NCBI GenBank assembly: GCA_947172415.1
Contig: OX359202.1
Coordinates: forward strand, 6,372,899 to 6,436,898
Length of the DNA stretch: 64,000 nucleotides
Origin: Chondrosia reniformis
Taxonomy: Eukaryota; Porifera; Demospongiae; Chondrillida; Chondrillidae
Reading direction: 5' to 3'
Part shown: positions 41,001 through 52,460 of the stretch, piece after piece
How positions within the stretch are numbered: the stretch's first letter is position 1
Layout: the number at the start of each line of letters is the position of its first letter
The notes under the pieces: model-generated
What the model saw: only the letters and a program-made list of their open reading frames with translations
Told to the model about the DNA's origin: nothing
Database searches by the model: none
Program-made: the position numbers and the translations under genes

Positions 41001-42151
41001 TAACGAAAGTACACAGCGTGCAAGTAGGGCAATGATAGGACATCAAGGAGAGAGATATTAACCTGTCAATAGTGCAACCACAAGTGATTATGTAGTTGCC
41101 ACAAAGCTCAATGTCAGTGATGGTCGCACTGTGGGCTTGCACAGTGTGAATGACTTTCAAGGAATGACTGTCCACCATGTGAAGCTACAGTATGGAACAC
41201 TATAGTACACTCGCAAATTAAATAAAAGCATTGAGTAACTGTACACTCACTTCACCACTCCCATCTCCGACAATGATATTGCTACCATTCCATTTCATGC
41301 TCACCACTCCACATTTAATAGACTTTGACTGCAGAAGATTATTGGGATATGATCACATGACTGTCACATGACACACATAGTTACCTCATTCAAGATAGCT
41401 GCAGTGGACAAGTCAATGGTTGATAGCTTTCCTGACATGCTACCCAGTACAAGCTGATTGTTTTGAATCAGTTCCATCTTAAGTAGGTCAGTCAACTTGG
41501 ATTTGTCACTATTACAGACACAATGGTAGAAAATAAGTAGAATATAGAGAACTACAATCATCTCAAGTTAAAACTCCTCAATATCACAACATTATAGATT
41601 CATCAGTATCTATATGGGACATACTACGGATTCACTAAAGATCAAGATAAAGAAAAAGACAAAGACTCCCAGGATCACTGATGAAGGGTGGAATTCATCC
41701 AAAGCTCTCTCCAGCATTTAGGAAAATGATGTATTAGATTTCTCATACATGTGTGTATGTGTGTTGGTGGGTGTGTGATATTGCGGTATACCTGACTGTG
41801 TAGAGCGGTAATCCAGTCTTCATGGTGCAGTTGAGAGAGGATGGAGAGAGACTCAGGACTGCTCTCTGGAATGCAGTCACTTGACATATATTCTCATTAT
41901 GTCGACCAAATGAGGTATACTTCTCTAGGCTGGTACCGTAGTACGACTTAACGTAACCCTATTGTACACAGTTCATAGGAATATCAGGCAATGTGAAGCT
42001 GAGACTGCCTACGTCATGTACACGCCTTGGTAAAGACACTCACACTGGTAGTTCCGCACCACAACAATTCTTCTTCGGGATCAAAAGCGATCGAGGTTAT
42101 TCCATATTGACCAGGGTTCTGCGGGATGACTTGATTATGTTCTTGATACAT
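35030..42151 (-). CDS. PAN2: PAN2 deadenylase catalytic subunit (complete)
   Basis: Poly(A)-specific 3' exonuclease of the PAN2-PAN3 complex. The N-terminal exon (start 42151) reads [20 protein letters not shown] then [15 protein letters not shown]40 exons follow ([46 protein letters not shown]), then a linker ending [10 protein letters not shown]. The pseudo-ubiquitin-hydrolase domain has [40 protein letters not shown] and [11 protein letters not shown]. The exonuclease shows the DEDDh residues in [16 protein letters not shown] and HDSIVDART. It ends [12 protein letters not shown]. Its introns hold four separate minisatellites, all starting at or next to a 5' splice site. The large one (intron 36495-38095) sits between the UCH-like and exonuclease parts. 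Head-to-head with the K2P channel gene (168 bp). Confidence 0.93.
35824..35932. repeat. 17-bp minisatellite made of tandem 5' splice sites (copy 2)
   Basis: Same as 25689-25797: repeated GAGG|GTGAGGAGTGTG on the PAN2 strand directly at the donor of the exon ending RISCVRG. Confidence 0.85.
36515..38095. repeat. 24/29-bp minisatellite filling a PAN2 intron (~60 units)
   Basis: On the PAN2 strand each 24-bp unit begins GTACACCCTCC and ends CCCCATCAG or CCCAATCAG; 29-bp units start GTACCGTACACC. The last 14 nt of the upstream exon (CACCTCCCTATCAG) are themselves a unit end, so the array starts across the exon-intron boundary. All three minus-strand frames are stop-free ([24 protein letters not shown]), which explains the long spurious ORFs of over 560 codons. 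The intron ends with an ordinary TTTCTATTTATAG acceptor. Confidence 0.95.
38866..38994. repeat. 24-bp minisatellite at a PAN2 5' splice site
   Basis: Five to six units of GTAACCACTCCCCCTCGG followed by TAGCAT on the PAN2 strand. The first unit is the donor itself (exon CTTCATATC, then GTAAGTGACCACTCC), after which the GTAA start recurs in each unit. Confidence 0.85.
40083..40445. repeat. 22-bp minisatellite at a PAN2 5' splice site
   Basis: About 16 units of GATGTGGGTGTGTCTGG plus TTAAG (PAN2 strand). They follow immediately on the donor of the exon ending MYRFR (GTGAGGGTGGGTGTGTCC). Confidence 0.85.
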
Positions 42152-42319
42152 TAAATAGTAATATAATTAAGAATCGGGTAATTATCATCTGAATCAATCT
42201 CCTTTACTGGGTTAGTTTACTTTAATGACGATAAGCGCAACCACAAGTGTTGTATCCGCTATTATAGCCTGGGTTGTGGTATTCATTGCAGCTGCTGCCA
42301 GTATAGACGAGCTGGAGAG

Positions 42320-43630
42320 ATGGCAACTTTAGGACTAGCAAGGAAGGAGCGGTTTTGCGGCTCGGCAAGGGCTTGCAGACAATGGTGCTGCTCCTACAAT
42401 CCTCTGAGAAGGCTCTTGGTATACCTAGTGTTGGTGCTTGTGTATGTTATCACTGGAGCCTGCATCTTCTCCTTGGTGGAAGGGCCAGAGGAGAACAAGC
42501 GACGGGTTTTAGCTGAGGGAAGCCTGGTCGATTTGAAGCTGAAATTATTGACCTTGGTCAACCACAATGAAACTACACTTGATACTTTACTTCTGAATAT
42601 AGAGCAAATCTGCTCCTCAAATGCACTCCAACAAGGACCAAAACTGTGGGAATTTGCTCCTTCAGTTCTATTTACAACTACTGTGGTCACCACTATAGGT
42701 CAGTACTCTAGCTTAACTGCTTATCATAGTTAACGTCATCACATAACCACAATGTACAACAATATATATATCCTATGCATTTTATGATTTACTGTATATG
42801 AGGATCTAAGTAACGCATCCAGACTCATCTAGGACCATTGATGAAGAGTGGACATTGTGTTCTCAGCCATCTAGCCCAGTGAAGCAGAAGAATAAAGAGA
42901 GAGGACTCTTGTATCCAATCAAAGTTCTCACTAGGTTTAGTTCTCCATAAGCCCCTTACTGTAGACTAGATGTATAGTGTGCAAGAAAATTATATGTTTT
43001 AAATTATTCGTATGATTCTCGTGACATACAGGTTACGGCAACATTGCTCCAACTACAAGATTAGGCCAAATTCTTGTCATCCCTTATGCCTTGCTTGGAA
43101 TACCACTAAATGTTCTGTTTCTAATGAGTGTTGGACACTGGCTGTCAATGATCTACAAGAAGGTCTACTCTTCCATTGGGAATCACTGGTGTTTGTATCT
43201 ACTTAGCTACCTCCTTCTCCTTGTCGCAGGATGGTGCATCTTTGCAGTGCTTCCAGCTGCAGTCTTTAGCTCTATAGAAAGGAACTGGAGTTACACTGAA
43301 GCACTCTATTTTTCTGTTGTTACTTTGACTACAGTGGGGTTTGGCGATTATGTCCCTGCTAGGCAGATGAGTTACAGTGGCACTGCTAGAATAGCCTATG
43401 ATATATGCTTTTCTATATGGCTCTTTGTGGGCATGGCTTATATTGCTCTACTGCTGAGTCAGATTGGGGAAGTGGTCAAAACTACAGAGGATAATGTTGT
43501 GAAACAACTGCCATGTTGCAAGAGATTTGAGAAGACGTTTGGTAAATATATCCCTGTTGACACTGAAGACAGAGAAGATGACTTAGAAACTGGTCCTGAA
43601 GATGTGGAAAACAATTTAACAGAATTTTAA
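42320..43630 (+). CDS. Two-pore-domain (K2P) potassium channel
   Basis: Background K+ channel of the plasma membrane. Two exons, 42320-42698 and 43032-43630, give 325 aa. Topology is that of the K2P family: TM1 (LLVYLVLVLVYVITGACIF), a long extracellular cap helix region with one NET glycosylation sequon, pore loop 1 with TTIGYGN, TM2 (IPYALLGIPLNVLFLMSVG), TM3 (LLSYLLLLVAGWCIFAVLP), pore loop 2 with TTVGFGD, TM4 (IWLFVGMAYIALLLSQIGEV) and a short acidic C-terminus. The intron falls inside the first selectivity filter (ATA G|GT TAC GGC). The N-terminus is Cys-rich. It cannot be placed in a vertebrate subfamily by eye. Confidence 0.93.
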
Positions 43631-43992
43631 ATCAATCTAAGCCCTAACACTAACACTCACATGTATGTACATACATTCATGAAGTAGCCATATGATATGA
43701 GTAAAAATAATGAAAAACAATATTTGCCTGCTCTATTTCTCACTATACATCAATTGTTTGTGCTAGAATCTGATGTATGTGAAGAAAATTAAGGAAAAGA
43801 CTCTTGAATTTGCTGTTATAGAGTGGCATCACTCAAATTTCAGGATACAAACTTAATGTACAGTAAGAGATATAGGGCAAATATTTCCTTGCGTCAAATT
43901 TTCTGAAACTCAACAAATTTGAATGAAACACTACAGTAAGAGTTATTTTTTATAATAGAGATTAACCATTAAAATATTCTATAAATATATTC
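43631..43992. other. Intergenic 3' region
   Basis: About 360 bp of AT-rich sequence after the K2P channel stop codon, presumably 3' UTR. No other feature recognised. Confidence 0.5.
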
Positions 43993-45653
43993 TTAGTAAG
44001 TTTCATAAATGATGAGAAAGATCCGAGATGGCCATCCAGTGAAAGGATGGAATCCCCTAGGAAACAGACAAAAGAGAAAGGTTAAAGGTCAGCTGTCATT
44101 AATAAACTATGCATTAATAAATGAATGAGAAAACAGAGTACCTACCAATTTACTAAAAGGATGTTATATGGCCAGTCAACATAGTTTTCCATTTGTCTTT
44201 TTTGAAATGTTACTAGACATCTGTTGCCATGGAAACATTTCTATACATAATTAAATAGGAAATATGCAGAAACAAGATACATATAATAATTAAAAATTAA
44301 CAATTAGTTGACTATACTTATGTACATGGCAAGTTAATTTTCACATAGAGATGTAGTAAACTAACTGGTGAAGCAAATAATCTGCAAGATGTAGAGAACC
44401 TAATGAGCCTGCACTATACCTCTCCTTAACTGAGCGTAGCTAGGAGTTACTAGGGGCTGGTATAGAGATGCTAAATATGGTAGTCCCATTGAACAAGTGT
44501 ATTCTGTATGATGATTCACCAATACTGGTAGCAGCAGTAACTATAGTCTTGATCACTGAGAATATAACCAGCCTACTGTTAATCATCAGTTAGCTCTAGA
44601 CTTAATTGGTCCTCACATGCTTAAAAAATGGAAATAAAAAATTCAAGAAAAGTACAATTAGCACCCCACAAACACTAATTGCCAAAACAAGTTATCAACT
44701 GCTGTCAGGAGCTGTTGCACTGAACAACCAAGGCAGACAAACAGATTAAATCTCATTTACTATGTACCAGAACACTCCTCCCTGACTAACTAGTAGTAAC
44801 AGTCTCCTAAAATGGAGACATTCCTAAAACACTACACATGAATGTTATAGGGTACATCAAATAGGGAGCTATATGAAAGTGGAACAACTGATCTCACAAA
44901 CTGGCTGCATGTTTCATCAATACTAGAACACCAGCCATTTAGGAAGATTATCACTCTGTGATTCAGTTGCTATCAAAAGACTTAAACTTCATTTCTCAAT
45001 TGAAAGACATTAGAAATTCCTTTTCAAGTCCTTGTGTGGGGCTTGTTATTGCTTTGTCTATATGAACCAAAAGCTATGTACATGTAGCATAGCCTTAGTT
45101 CCCTAAATTGAACTATTGTAGCTACAAGTTACTAGGGACTGGTAGACATGTCAAATCTGGTAGTCCAATTGGACAGATGTAGTCCAGGTCCTTTACAGTT
45201 GTTATACTCACTACTGATTCCATGCATATTCCCTTGCTGCACTACTTTCTTTCACTACCTTCCCCACCTGAATGGGCTAAGCCATTCCCTACCACTCAGT
45301 CCTTCTTCCTTCCTAATTGGACATGTTGCTAGGTAACTGACACACTGATTTCCATGACAATTCTTCTGCAAATGGATGAATATTCAGCAAATAAAGTATA
45401 GGCTGCACAATAAGCTATCTACAAATGTTAATTTGCATAATTTACACTTTGAACAGTCTGACAAGTAAGTATTCTTTACCTGAGCTAATCACGTAACTTA
45501 AAAAGAAAAACAAACATTATAGACTTCAATTGAAGCAGCTATATAGTTTATCTGATTCCCTAAACAAGATGACCTACCAATCAGTGGAAGGTTTGGGTAT
45601 GTACAACGCCAAAATTCCTCAAACTTCTCAATTCTTAATCTAGCAACGGCCAT
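43993..45653 (-). CDS. Putative small gene of unknown function
   Basis: A plausible first exon on the minus strand starts at 45653 (MAVARLRIEKFEEFWRC, then TYPNLPLIG) and ends at a good GTAGGT donor. Two further candidate exons near 44148-44255 (KRQMENYVDWPYNILLVNW) and 43993-44060 (GFHPFTGWPSRIFLIIYETY, stop) are joined by a GTAGGT donor and a TTTCCTAG acceptor in matching phase. I did not find a convincing exon path between the first and the last two, so they may belong to one gene or be unrelated. I do not recognise the protein. Confidence 0.3.
44425..44510. repeat. Dispersed repeat, copy a
   Basis: AGTTACTAGGGGCTGG and TATGGTAGTCCCATTGAACA resemble AGTTACTAGGGACTGG and TCTGGTAGTCCAATTGGACA at 45126-45178 over roughly 65 bp. 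A short decayed interspersed element is likely; family unknown. Confidence 0.4.
45115..45182. repeat. Dispersed repeat, copy b
   Basis: Partner of the element at 44425-44510, same orientation, with scattered substitutions and small indels. Confidence 0.4.
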
Positions 45654-47566
45654 TTTTTGGATTCACAAATTGATTGAGCCACGAATGAAGGATCAATTAG
45701 AGTTACCTTTTAAAAACCATGATTAATCGGCTTGAAGTGTAAAAGCTAAAAATAATATACATTATAATAAGAAATATATGCCGTCATGCAGATCGAAATT
45801 GTTACACAAGGATTTAGCTACGTATATGCACATAATAATGTACACTAAAGTACATAGACGTGAAGTATAATCACTCAAAAGGCTTTCTTCCTTGAATAAT
45901 AGCTTTACAGACATGAAAATAAAGGAACCTGTGATTCTTGTTAACTATATATATACATCTGTATCCTTGAGTCTCAATGTGCATGAAGCATGACATGCTA
46001 TTCATGCGCTCGCAAGAGCTTGTGCATGTGTTTTCAATAAAATTTACTGTTGAAAACAATTAGAGGTTCATTAAATATTGAGAGCTTCCTTCTAATTAAA
46101 AACTGTACATGTTATGATTTGCTTCGCTGCATAGCCATGCATGTTTGACATTTTGATCTCAATAGAAATAACAATTTGCTAAATAGGCCGGGTCATGTAG
46201 TGCATGTTGTCTATTGTTCTTGAACATGATCTCGAAAACAATAAGCAAAATTTTAATTCCACGATTTTCCGCCAAGTTCAGGATGTTTCCCGCCGACAAT
46301 TTCTAATAAATAGTCGAGGAATTTTCAGTCTTTGGCCTCCGGGCTATCAACTCTGGAGGTCTGCTTTAGTGCGGATCGATGCGAAAACCATTCTTGGAGT
46401 ACGAGCAATGGTACATGCCTTTCCGAAGGGTCATCGGTGTTCGTATAGTGGGGTGGTCTCTCTATTCATGGGTTAGTGCCTGGAGATGTATCTCACTATT
46501 AATCTTGCTTGTGTGTTAAATTGGCACTTGCGGATTCTTGCTATACGACCCGTACCTGGAGGTTGGTGTGGTCCAGTGCCACTACGTAGTCGGTCAGGAA
46601 GCTATTGTAGGCTGCCACATCAGGTTGGTTTAGAAGCATTTGCATTTGCATTTGCATTTGGATACATGCGCATGTGCTCAATGTTTATGTCCTATGCTGG
46701 TAATTATGTATTCTCTAATTCTTTTCTTATAGTTCATCGATGGGTCCCTACTCTAAAGCAACCTGGCCGATCCCAATGAGCTAAAGTCTGTGTACAGTAT
46801 TCCCAAGCTGCGTTGTGTGCACATGATGATTCTCATTGGTGGGAGTTTGTGGTCCGCCAGGGTCGGGCTTGTTCTGTCCGTAGCGTGAGGCAGTGCAGGA
46901 CTAGTAACTGGTCACAGGTCGGTCAGGTACGCCGGACCGTTCCCGAGCAGCTTCTCTTACGACGCAAGTAGTGGAAGTGTCAAACAGAGTTGAGAAACCG
47001 GAGGCCATTTGGGGCACGAAGTACTTCTACCTCCTCGTGGTGTGCCCTGGGGTCGTCTGTCATGCAGATGATGCAAAAAGAAGTACAGGAAAGCTTTAAG
47101 AGGAAATGGACGCAGATCAATTCAGGAGAACATGCACATTTTGCTGTTAACGCATTAATTGACTCGTAAACTCTTGAATATTTTTGCTTTTTTACATGTA
47201 CATTTTGTAAATGTTAATTAATCATAAAAAGTATATCTTTGATGGTGTTCAACTGTTTATGTATATACGTAAAGTATATATTAAAAATTGCTCCACTTCG
47301 TCTAAAGAATCATTATACTGCTAGCGCTGTTATGCATGCTACTCATTTTACTACAGCTACCATCCTTCAAAATTATTATTATTATTATTATTAGTTAAAT
47401 TTGGGAAATTGCAGATATTCCGTGTCTGCTTTGCTAGGATCAGTTCAAAAGAACATGTTGCTGTTACTGGACTCGTAAACTCCCGATTATTTTACCCGTT
47501 CTTAATTTTATACATATATCTTATAGGGCGAATATGCATACATATACAGACAGATTACTACTCTAA
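45654..47566. other. Gene-poor region with an unexplained GC-richer patch
   Basis: Only short ORFs (90 and 97 codons) with no recognisable domain. About 46290-47080 is clearly more GC-rich than its flanks and contains a short CATTTG repeat (about 46638-46665). An ATT trinucleotide run lies at about 47370-47393. It could be a noncoding RNA locus, the remnant of an old element or an unrecognised gene. No tRNA, snRNA or SRP RNA signature was seen. Confidence 0.4.
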
Positions 47567-49479
47567 TTAATCAGTTAGTTTGTTAATTCTTTTTATTCTC
47601 TTATTTGCAGGCTCTATGATAGTTGGCATAGATTCCCAAAGTTCATCACAACTGTCAGGTTCTTCAGTCCTTTCTGATTCCTTCCTTGAAGAAAACTAAA
47701 ATTAAAATGTTATGTAAATATAAAATGGGATTAATGGGAAGTGAAAGTACATCCAATAACTTCTCTCTAGTAAAAAAGGACAATGGCAAATAACAACTTT
47801 TACACACATGCACAATACCTCATCTGGCTCAACATCAGATAATAGCAGGCAGTTTAATTCCAGTCGCATGTACTCCTGAAAGATGAAAGATATGTTACAA
47901 ACAGTCTTTTTTATTTTTTACTTGAATGTGTTAACAGAAAAAATGTTCATAATTAAGAATTAAAGATTTATAAATTGATGTGAATATTGGTACAGTACTT
48001 TTTTCAACAGTTTTCTTGTGTCTCTTTGATAGACTCTGAAAAATTTATCAAGTCCACAAGCCACTACAACTGGTTCACTAGAATGACACTTGATAGCTCT
48101 CACACTACCAGAGATGTCTTTGAAACTATTTACTAGTTTACCACTTGAAACTTCAAACTTTCCCATCCTTCCAGATCCATTACCAACAAACAGATATCTA
48201 ATGAAAATCATTTAATTAGGAGATTGTTTATGTAAAAATATATTCACTCACTGACATGTTTACATCTAAAAAATAGTAAATCCACTCTATAAAATCTCAT
48301 CATACCGTCCATCTGGTTGGATATCCATAGCAGTAATGGGGGATTCCCCATATTCAGTGGAGTAAATGGGTCTTCTCTGAGCTCTGATGTCATACAACCT
48401 TATTTGGCAGTGCCCTGTTCCAACACAGATGAGTGTGGAATCTGGAACAAAGACTAGTGACCGGACCCACACAGGAACTCGGAGTTGTAACTTGTCTGGC
48501 TTTACCTTCAAACAAACAGTCAAATCAGTAGTATTAAGGAGTAAATGAGTCAATTAAGAACTTTCTACATTTTTAGCTGTAAAAATTGGTTCTTTAACAC
48601 AGTTGCCATCCCAAACTTTCAAGTCATTCTCTCTTCCTCCTGTTGCCACTTGTAGATCTACTTGTGAGTTACCGCACATGCAATACACATCTCTTCCAGC
48701 TAGTGTCTCACTCTACAAGGAAAAAAATATGACCTCCCATAAGTTGACAGTTGATTGTGTGGTGTAACAGCATTGCCTCATACCTTCTTTCCATCCTTGG
48801 GCCAAAAAGATAAAACTCCTTCTTCCGTGCAAGTTACAAGAGTTCTATGAATAAAACAAGGACACGTACATGCTAGCTAAGCACTATAGAGTGCCACTTA
48901 TTACAGGAACATCATTATTATTTTAATTACAACAAGAAATCAAAGAAGTCACATTTCCAGGGTAAGTGCATTATTTGTGAAGGTTACATTCCAATCTCCA
49001 AGTTAAATTTGGAGTGGTGACATACCCCCTGTATCTGGTCAGTCCAATAAGTGTACTTTGACCTCCAGTGACATCACAACTGGCTACATATTGTCCTTTA
49101 GCTGTGTCAAAAGTGGATACTTGTCCACTTTTGTGACCCAGATACAGCTACCAGGAGAAGACCAAATATGGCAGCCTGCACCATATACATGACACCATTA
49201 TACTGACCATGTCACGTGATCCAACATCCCAGCACATGCATTGTATTTCAGCAGGCTTGATGACATGACTGTCGTGTTCGTCTTTGGGAAATGGAGATTG
49301 ATATATGATGGAACCCTTTTTCGTTAGCGAAGCACCTTACCAATCGACCAGAGGACAAAACGATATTAGTTAATCATGAAAAACATAAAATTCATGCATC
49401 CTCTGTGACTACCTTTTAATGCTCCCAAAGTTGTTCCTATCCAGACGTTCACGTCGTGTAGCTGCAAATCGTCCTCCAT
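47567..49479 (-). CDS. WDR74: WD-repeat protein 74 (60S ribosome biogenesis)
   Basis: Nucleolar seven-bladed WD40 protein that acts with the AAA-ATPase NVL in pre-60S maturation. The first exon (start 49479) reads MEDDLQLHDVNVWIGTTLG. Later exons give LKVWDGNCVKEPIFTAKN, LQLRVPVWVRSLVFVPDS, GTGHCQIRLYDIRAQRRPIY, YGESPITAMDIQPDGRYLF, VGNGSGRMGKFEVSSGKLVN and SGSVRAIKCHSSEPVVVACG, all in the order of animal WDR74. The last exon (CDELWESMPTIIEPANKR) ends with a short basic tail, as in the family. Start codon only 25 bp from the divergent TRPT1 start. Confidence 0.92.
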
Positions 49480-49504
49480 TTTGCAGGGGGCGTGGCGCAG
49501 CGAA

Positions 49505-50719
49505 ATGGCCAAGTCACGGAGGAGAGTAAGTTGTCAGTGTATATTTCGCATATTGTATATATTCCAAGCCCTTAATCATGGGTTTCGTCTTATTTTAATA
49601 TTTTATTTATTGTACATAAAATTTCCGGTTACGTGTTAATTACCTATATGTATTATATTGTATTACCCTTCAGCCAAGACTGGTATATAAATATGTAGAC
49701 TGTATGTAACTAAAGAGAGTGTTCCTCAATTAGCATGACGAAAATCCTGACACGAAGCTCTCAAAGTCCTTAAGCTACATCTTGAGACACGGGGCTTTGA
49801 AAGAAGGTCTTGAGATGGACCAAGGTTTGTGCTCTGAAAAACTGAACTTTCTCAACTTACATTATATGCAAGTGGAGTTTCAGGATATTAATGCAATGAA
49901 CGGCCATCTGACATTATTCATATTAAATCATGTACAAATATGGACACACTTGTTTTGTATATATATAGGTGGCTACATTGCAGTTGATGACTTGTTGCAT
50001 TTGCCAAAGTTCAGAGATGTAAAATTAGAAGATGTGTTAAGGATTGTAGAGTCAAACGACAAACAGAGGTTCTCCATTCGGAGAGACCCTGACTCAGGTG
50101 CTGTGTCCATTAAGGCCAATCAGGGGCACACAATAGAAGTGCCAGACCTTGAGCTTAAAGAGATTGGACAGTCCTCAGATGTTCCAGTGGTGGTTCATGG
50201 GACATATCGCAAAGCTTATCAGCTGATTAAGGATCAGGTTGGTTTTGTATATCACTGTCCTCCGCACTTGCATGTACCATGCCTTCAACTTTTCCATGCA
50301 TTAAGGGATTGAGCCGAATGAAAAGGAACCACATCCATTTTGCAGCCGGGTTGCCAGGAGACCATGGTGTCATTAGTGGTATGTAATTGTAATATTCTAG
50401 TATGCAAGTTTGTGCAGTCTGCATGTACTCTATTCAAGATGGTTGTGGTTGTATTATCACCTTTATTAAACAAGTTTAGGAATGAGAGGTAGCTGTCAAG
50501 TGTTGATATTTGTGGATCTTGAAAAGGCTTTGGCAGGTTCATCTAAATGATTTCTACACAGTCTTTTCAACAACTTTGCTCCCTTCATCTCTTTATCATT
50601 ACTTTGTGTGTGTAGATGGTTTCAAGTTCTATCAATCAGCTAACAACGTCATCCTGTGTCCAGGCAACAGTGATGGATACCTTCCTCCGGAGTACTTTGC
50701 TAAAGTTGAATTCCTGTGA
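49505..50719 (+). CDS. TRPT1: tRNA 2'-phosphotransferase 1
   Basis: Removes the 2'-phosphate left by tRNA splicing, using NAD+. Six exons: 49505-49525, 49734-49824, 49969-50237, 50306-50378, 50480-50536 and 50616-50719, total 204 aa with all phases consistent. Tpt1/KptA motifs: [12 protein letters not shown] (Arg-His of the active site), [51 protein letters not shown] and [20 protein letters not shown]. The small exon coding [18 protein letters not shown] restores the conserved strand before DGFKFYQS. Begins MAKSRRR. Confidence 0.93.
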
Positions 50720-50826
50720 ACAACTAAACCATTTTACTGTTTATATTCGATTGACAAATGCTTCTATTATTACATGAATTGTATATAGAGTACTTATTTA
50801 CAAGTTTAATAATTAATATATAATTA

Positions 50827-52335
50827 TTATACATTAATAATGTCACTGATATGACAAATACAAAAATGAGTTTTTCCCATGAGTACAATTGAAGTTCCTT
50901 CAGGATTCCAAGCCAGGCGGTTTATAGAGAAAGGAGTCTCAGAGGGGACAGAGACATTGGAGCAGCCATCTTTGGACCAGAAGTATAGTTTATCAGTACC
51001 TGTACAGATAGCAAGTCGGGACTGTGTTGGATCCCATTCCACGCACCTGATGGACGACATGTGGATCACAATAGCAGAACACTTCAGTTTCGGGACTTCC
51101 CAGATCCATAGAGCACTGGGGAGGTTGTCATTAATAGTGGCTAGATATCTGTTATCCTGACTGAACAGGGCCGTCCCAACTCCCATTTTAGGGTTTGCTT
51201 TCTCTGGATCTAGTTTCAGACTGGCTATTTGGATGGGTGGTACCTTTGTTTCATATCTACTCTGTGGCGGACTGACATGAAATGATAAGCCCCTTCCCCC
51301 AGTCCTGATTGGCGGCATCTTCTTCTCCACCTCACAGTAAACTGCCACTCCAGTATCTTCCACCGAATGGGGGTGTGTCCACTCCACCACCCTCTTCCAA
51401 GTGATGTGATTCAGGATGCGAACCTTTTGATCATAGCTGCCTACTGCAAGGAGTTGGCTGGTAGGAGACCAGGAGACTGACTTAATACCAAGAGCTCCTT
51501 CATAGGCAGAGTAAGACGCAAGACACCTCCCGTCTAGCGAGTAAATCAACAGATTGTAGTAGAGAAGGGAGTCCCATACGCAGATGACACGCCCATCCGG
51601 AGACCACTTCAACCCAACAAGATCTTTGGTGTCAACTGGAAAGTGCTTGCAAAGCTGCCATGATGCACAGTCGTAGATGCTGACGTGATCTTTACACTCC
51701 CTTCTCTCGGCCACAGCCATAAACTTGCCATCAGAGCTAAAGTTTACTCCCGCCTGATCCAGCTTGGGGTGCTTGATGTAGTATACGGACTTGTTGACCA
51801 GGGACCACAGAGTTATACGGATATTGAAGTCAGACACTGTCAATATATGACGACTATCTGGAGACCACAGGCAACCAACCAGACCAGCTGAACCTTCGTC
51901 AATCTTACAAGTCCAATCTGAATGGTCTACTGACCAAATCTACACAGAAGAATAGTAACTCTTTGGTCAAAGACAAGTATAAATATTTAGGAAGCATAAC
52001 TCAATAAATTCCTTAACTCTTACATCTCTCAGAGTTGGTCAATGTATTAATAACTGACAGGTGTGGACACTATAGTGATAATAATAATAATAATAATATA
52101 GCGACAGTCTTACTTGTACAACTGCTCTTCTTAGCATTGCGCACAGGACAAATTGCGAATCGTACGACCATTCAAACTGCTGAATCGGGTCCAAACAAGT
52201 TTGTAGACAGATAATTTGAAGGTCCTCCGTCTCTCGGATAACCAGCCTATGTTGGGCACAGCTTGCTACATACTTTCCGTCAGGGGAGAAGCGACATAAA
52301 TTATTTGTCAACTGAAACAGCTCAGAGAAATCCAT
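50827..52335 (-). CDS. WRAP73: WD repeat-containing, antisense to TP73 homologue (WDR8)
   Basis: Centriolar-satellite/centrosome WD40 protein that works with SSX2IP in spindle anchoring and ciliary vesicle docking. A first exon (52335 down to about 52110) encodes [20 protein letters not shown] and [20 protein letters not shown]. One large second exon (50827 to about 51940) begins with the [16 protein letters not shown] block and runs through [95 protein letters not shown] and [15 protein letters not shown]. Collinear with animal WRAP73 throughout. It converges with TRPT1 and is head-to-head with ACTR10 (125 bp). Confidence 0.94.
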
Positions 52336-52460
52336 ATATCTGTTGTGTCACAGCTGACGAGTCCAGCAAAAAAGTACCGCTTTTTTCCTTCCCAAATTTA
52401 TACGCTATCCAGCGCTTAGGAATGTGATCAATTATAGTACGGCTGCTAGGTTAACTAAAA

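Noticed and set aside
46204-46779. Two short plus-strand ORFs of 90 and 97 codons
   Set aside because: No domain, no splice context and partly made of a CATTTG repeat; kept only as part of an unexplained patch.
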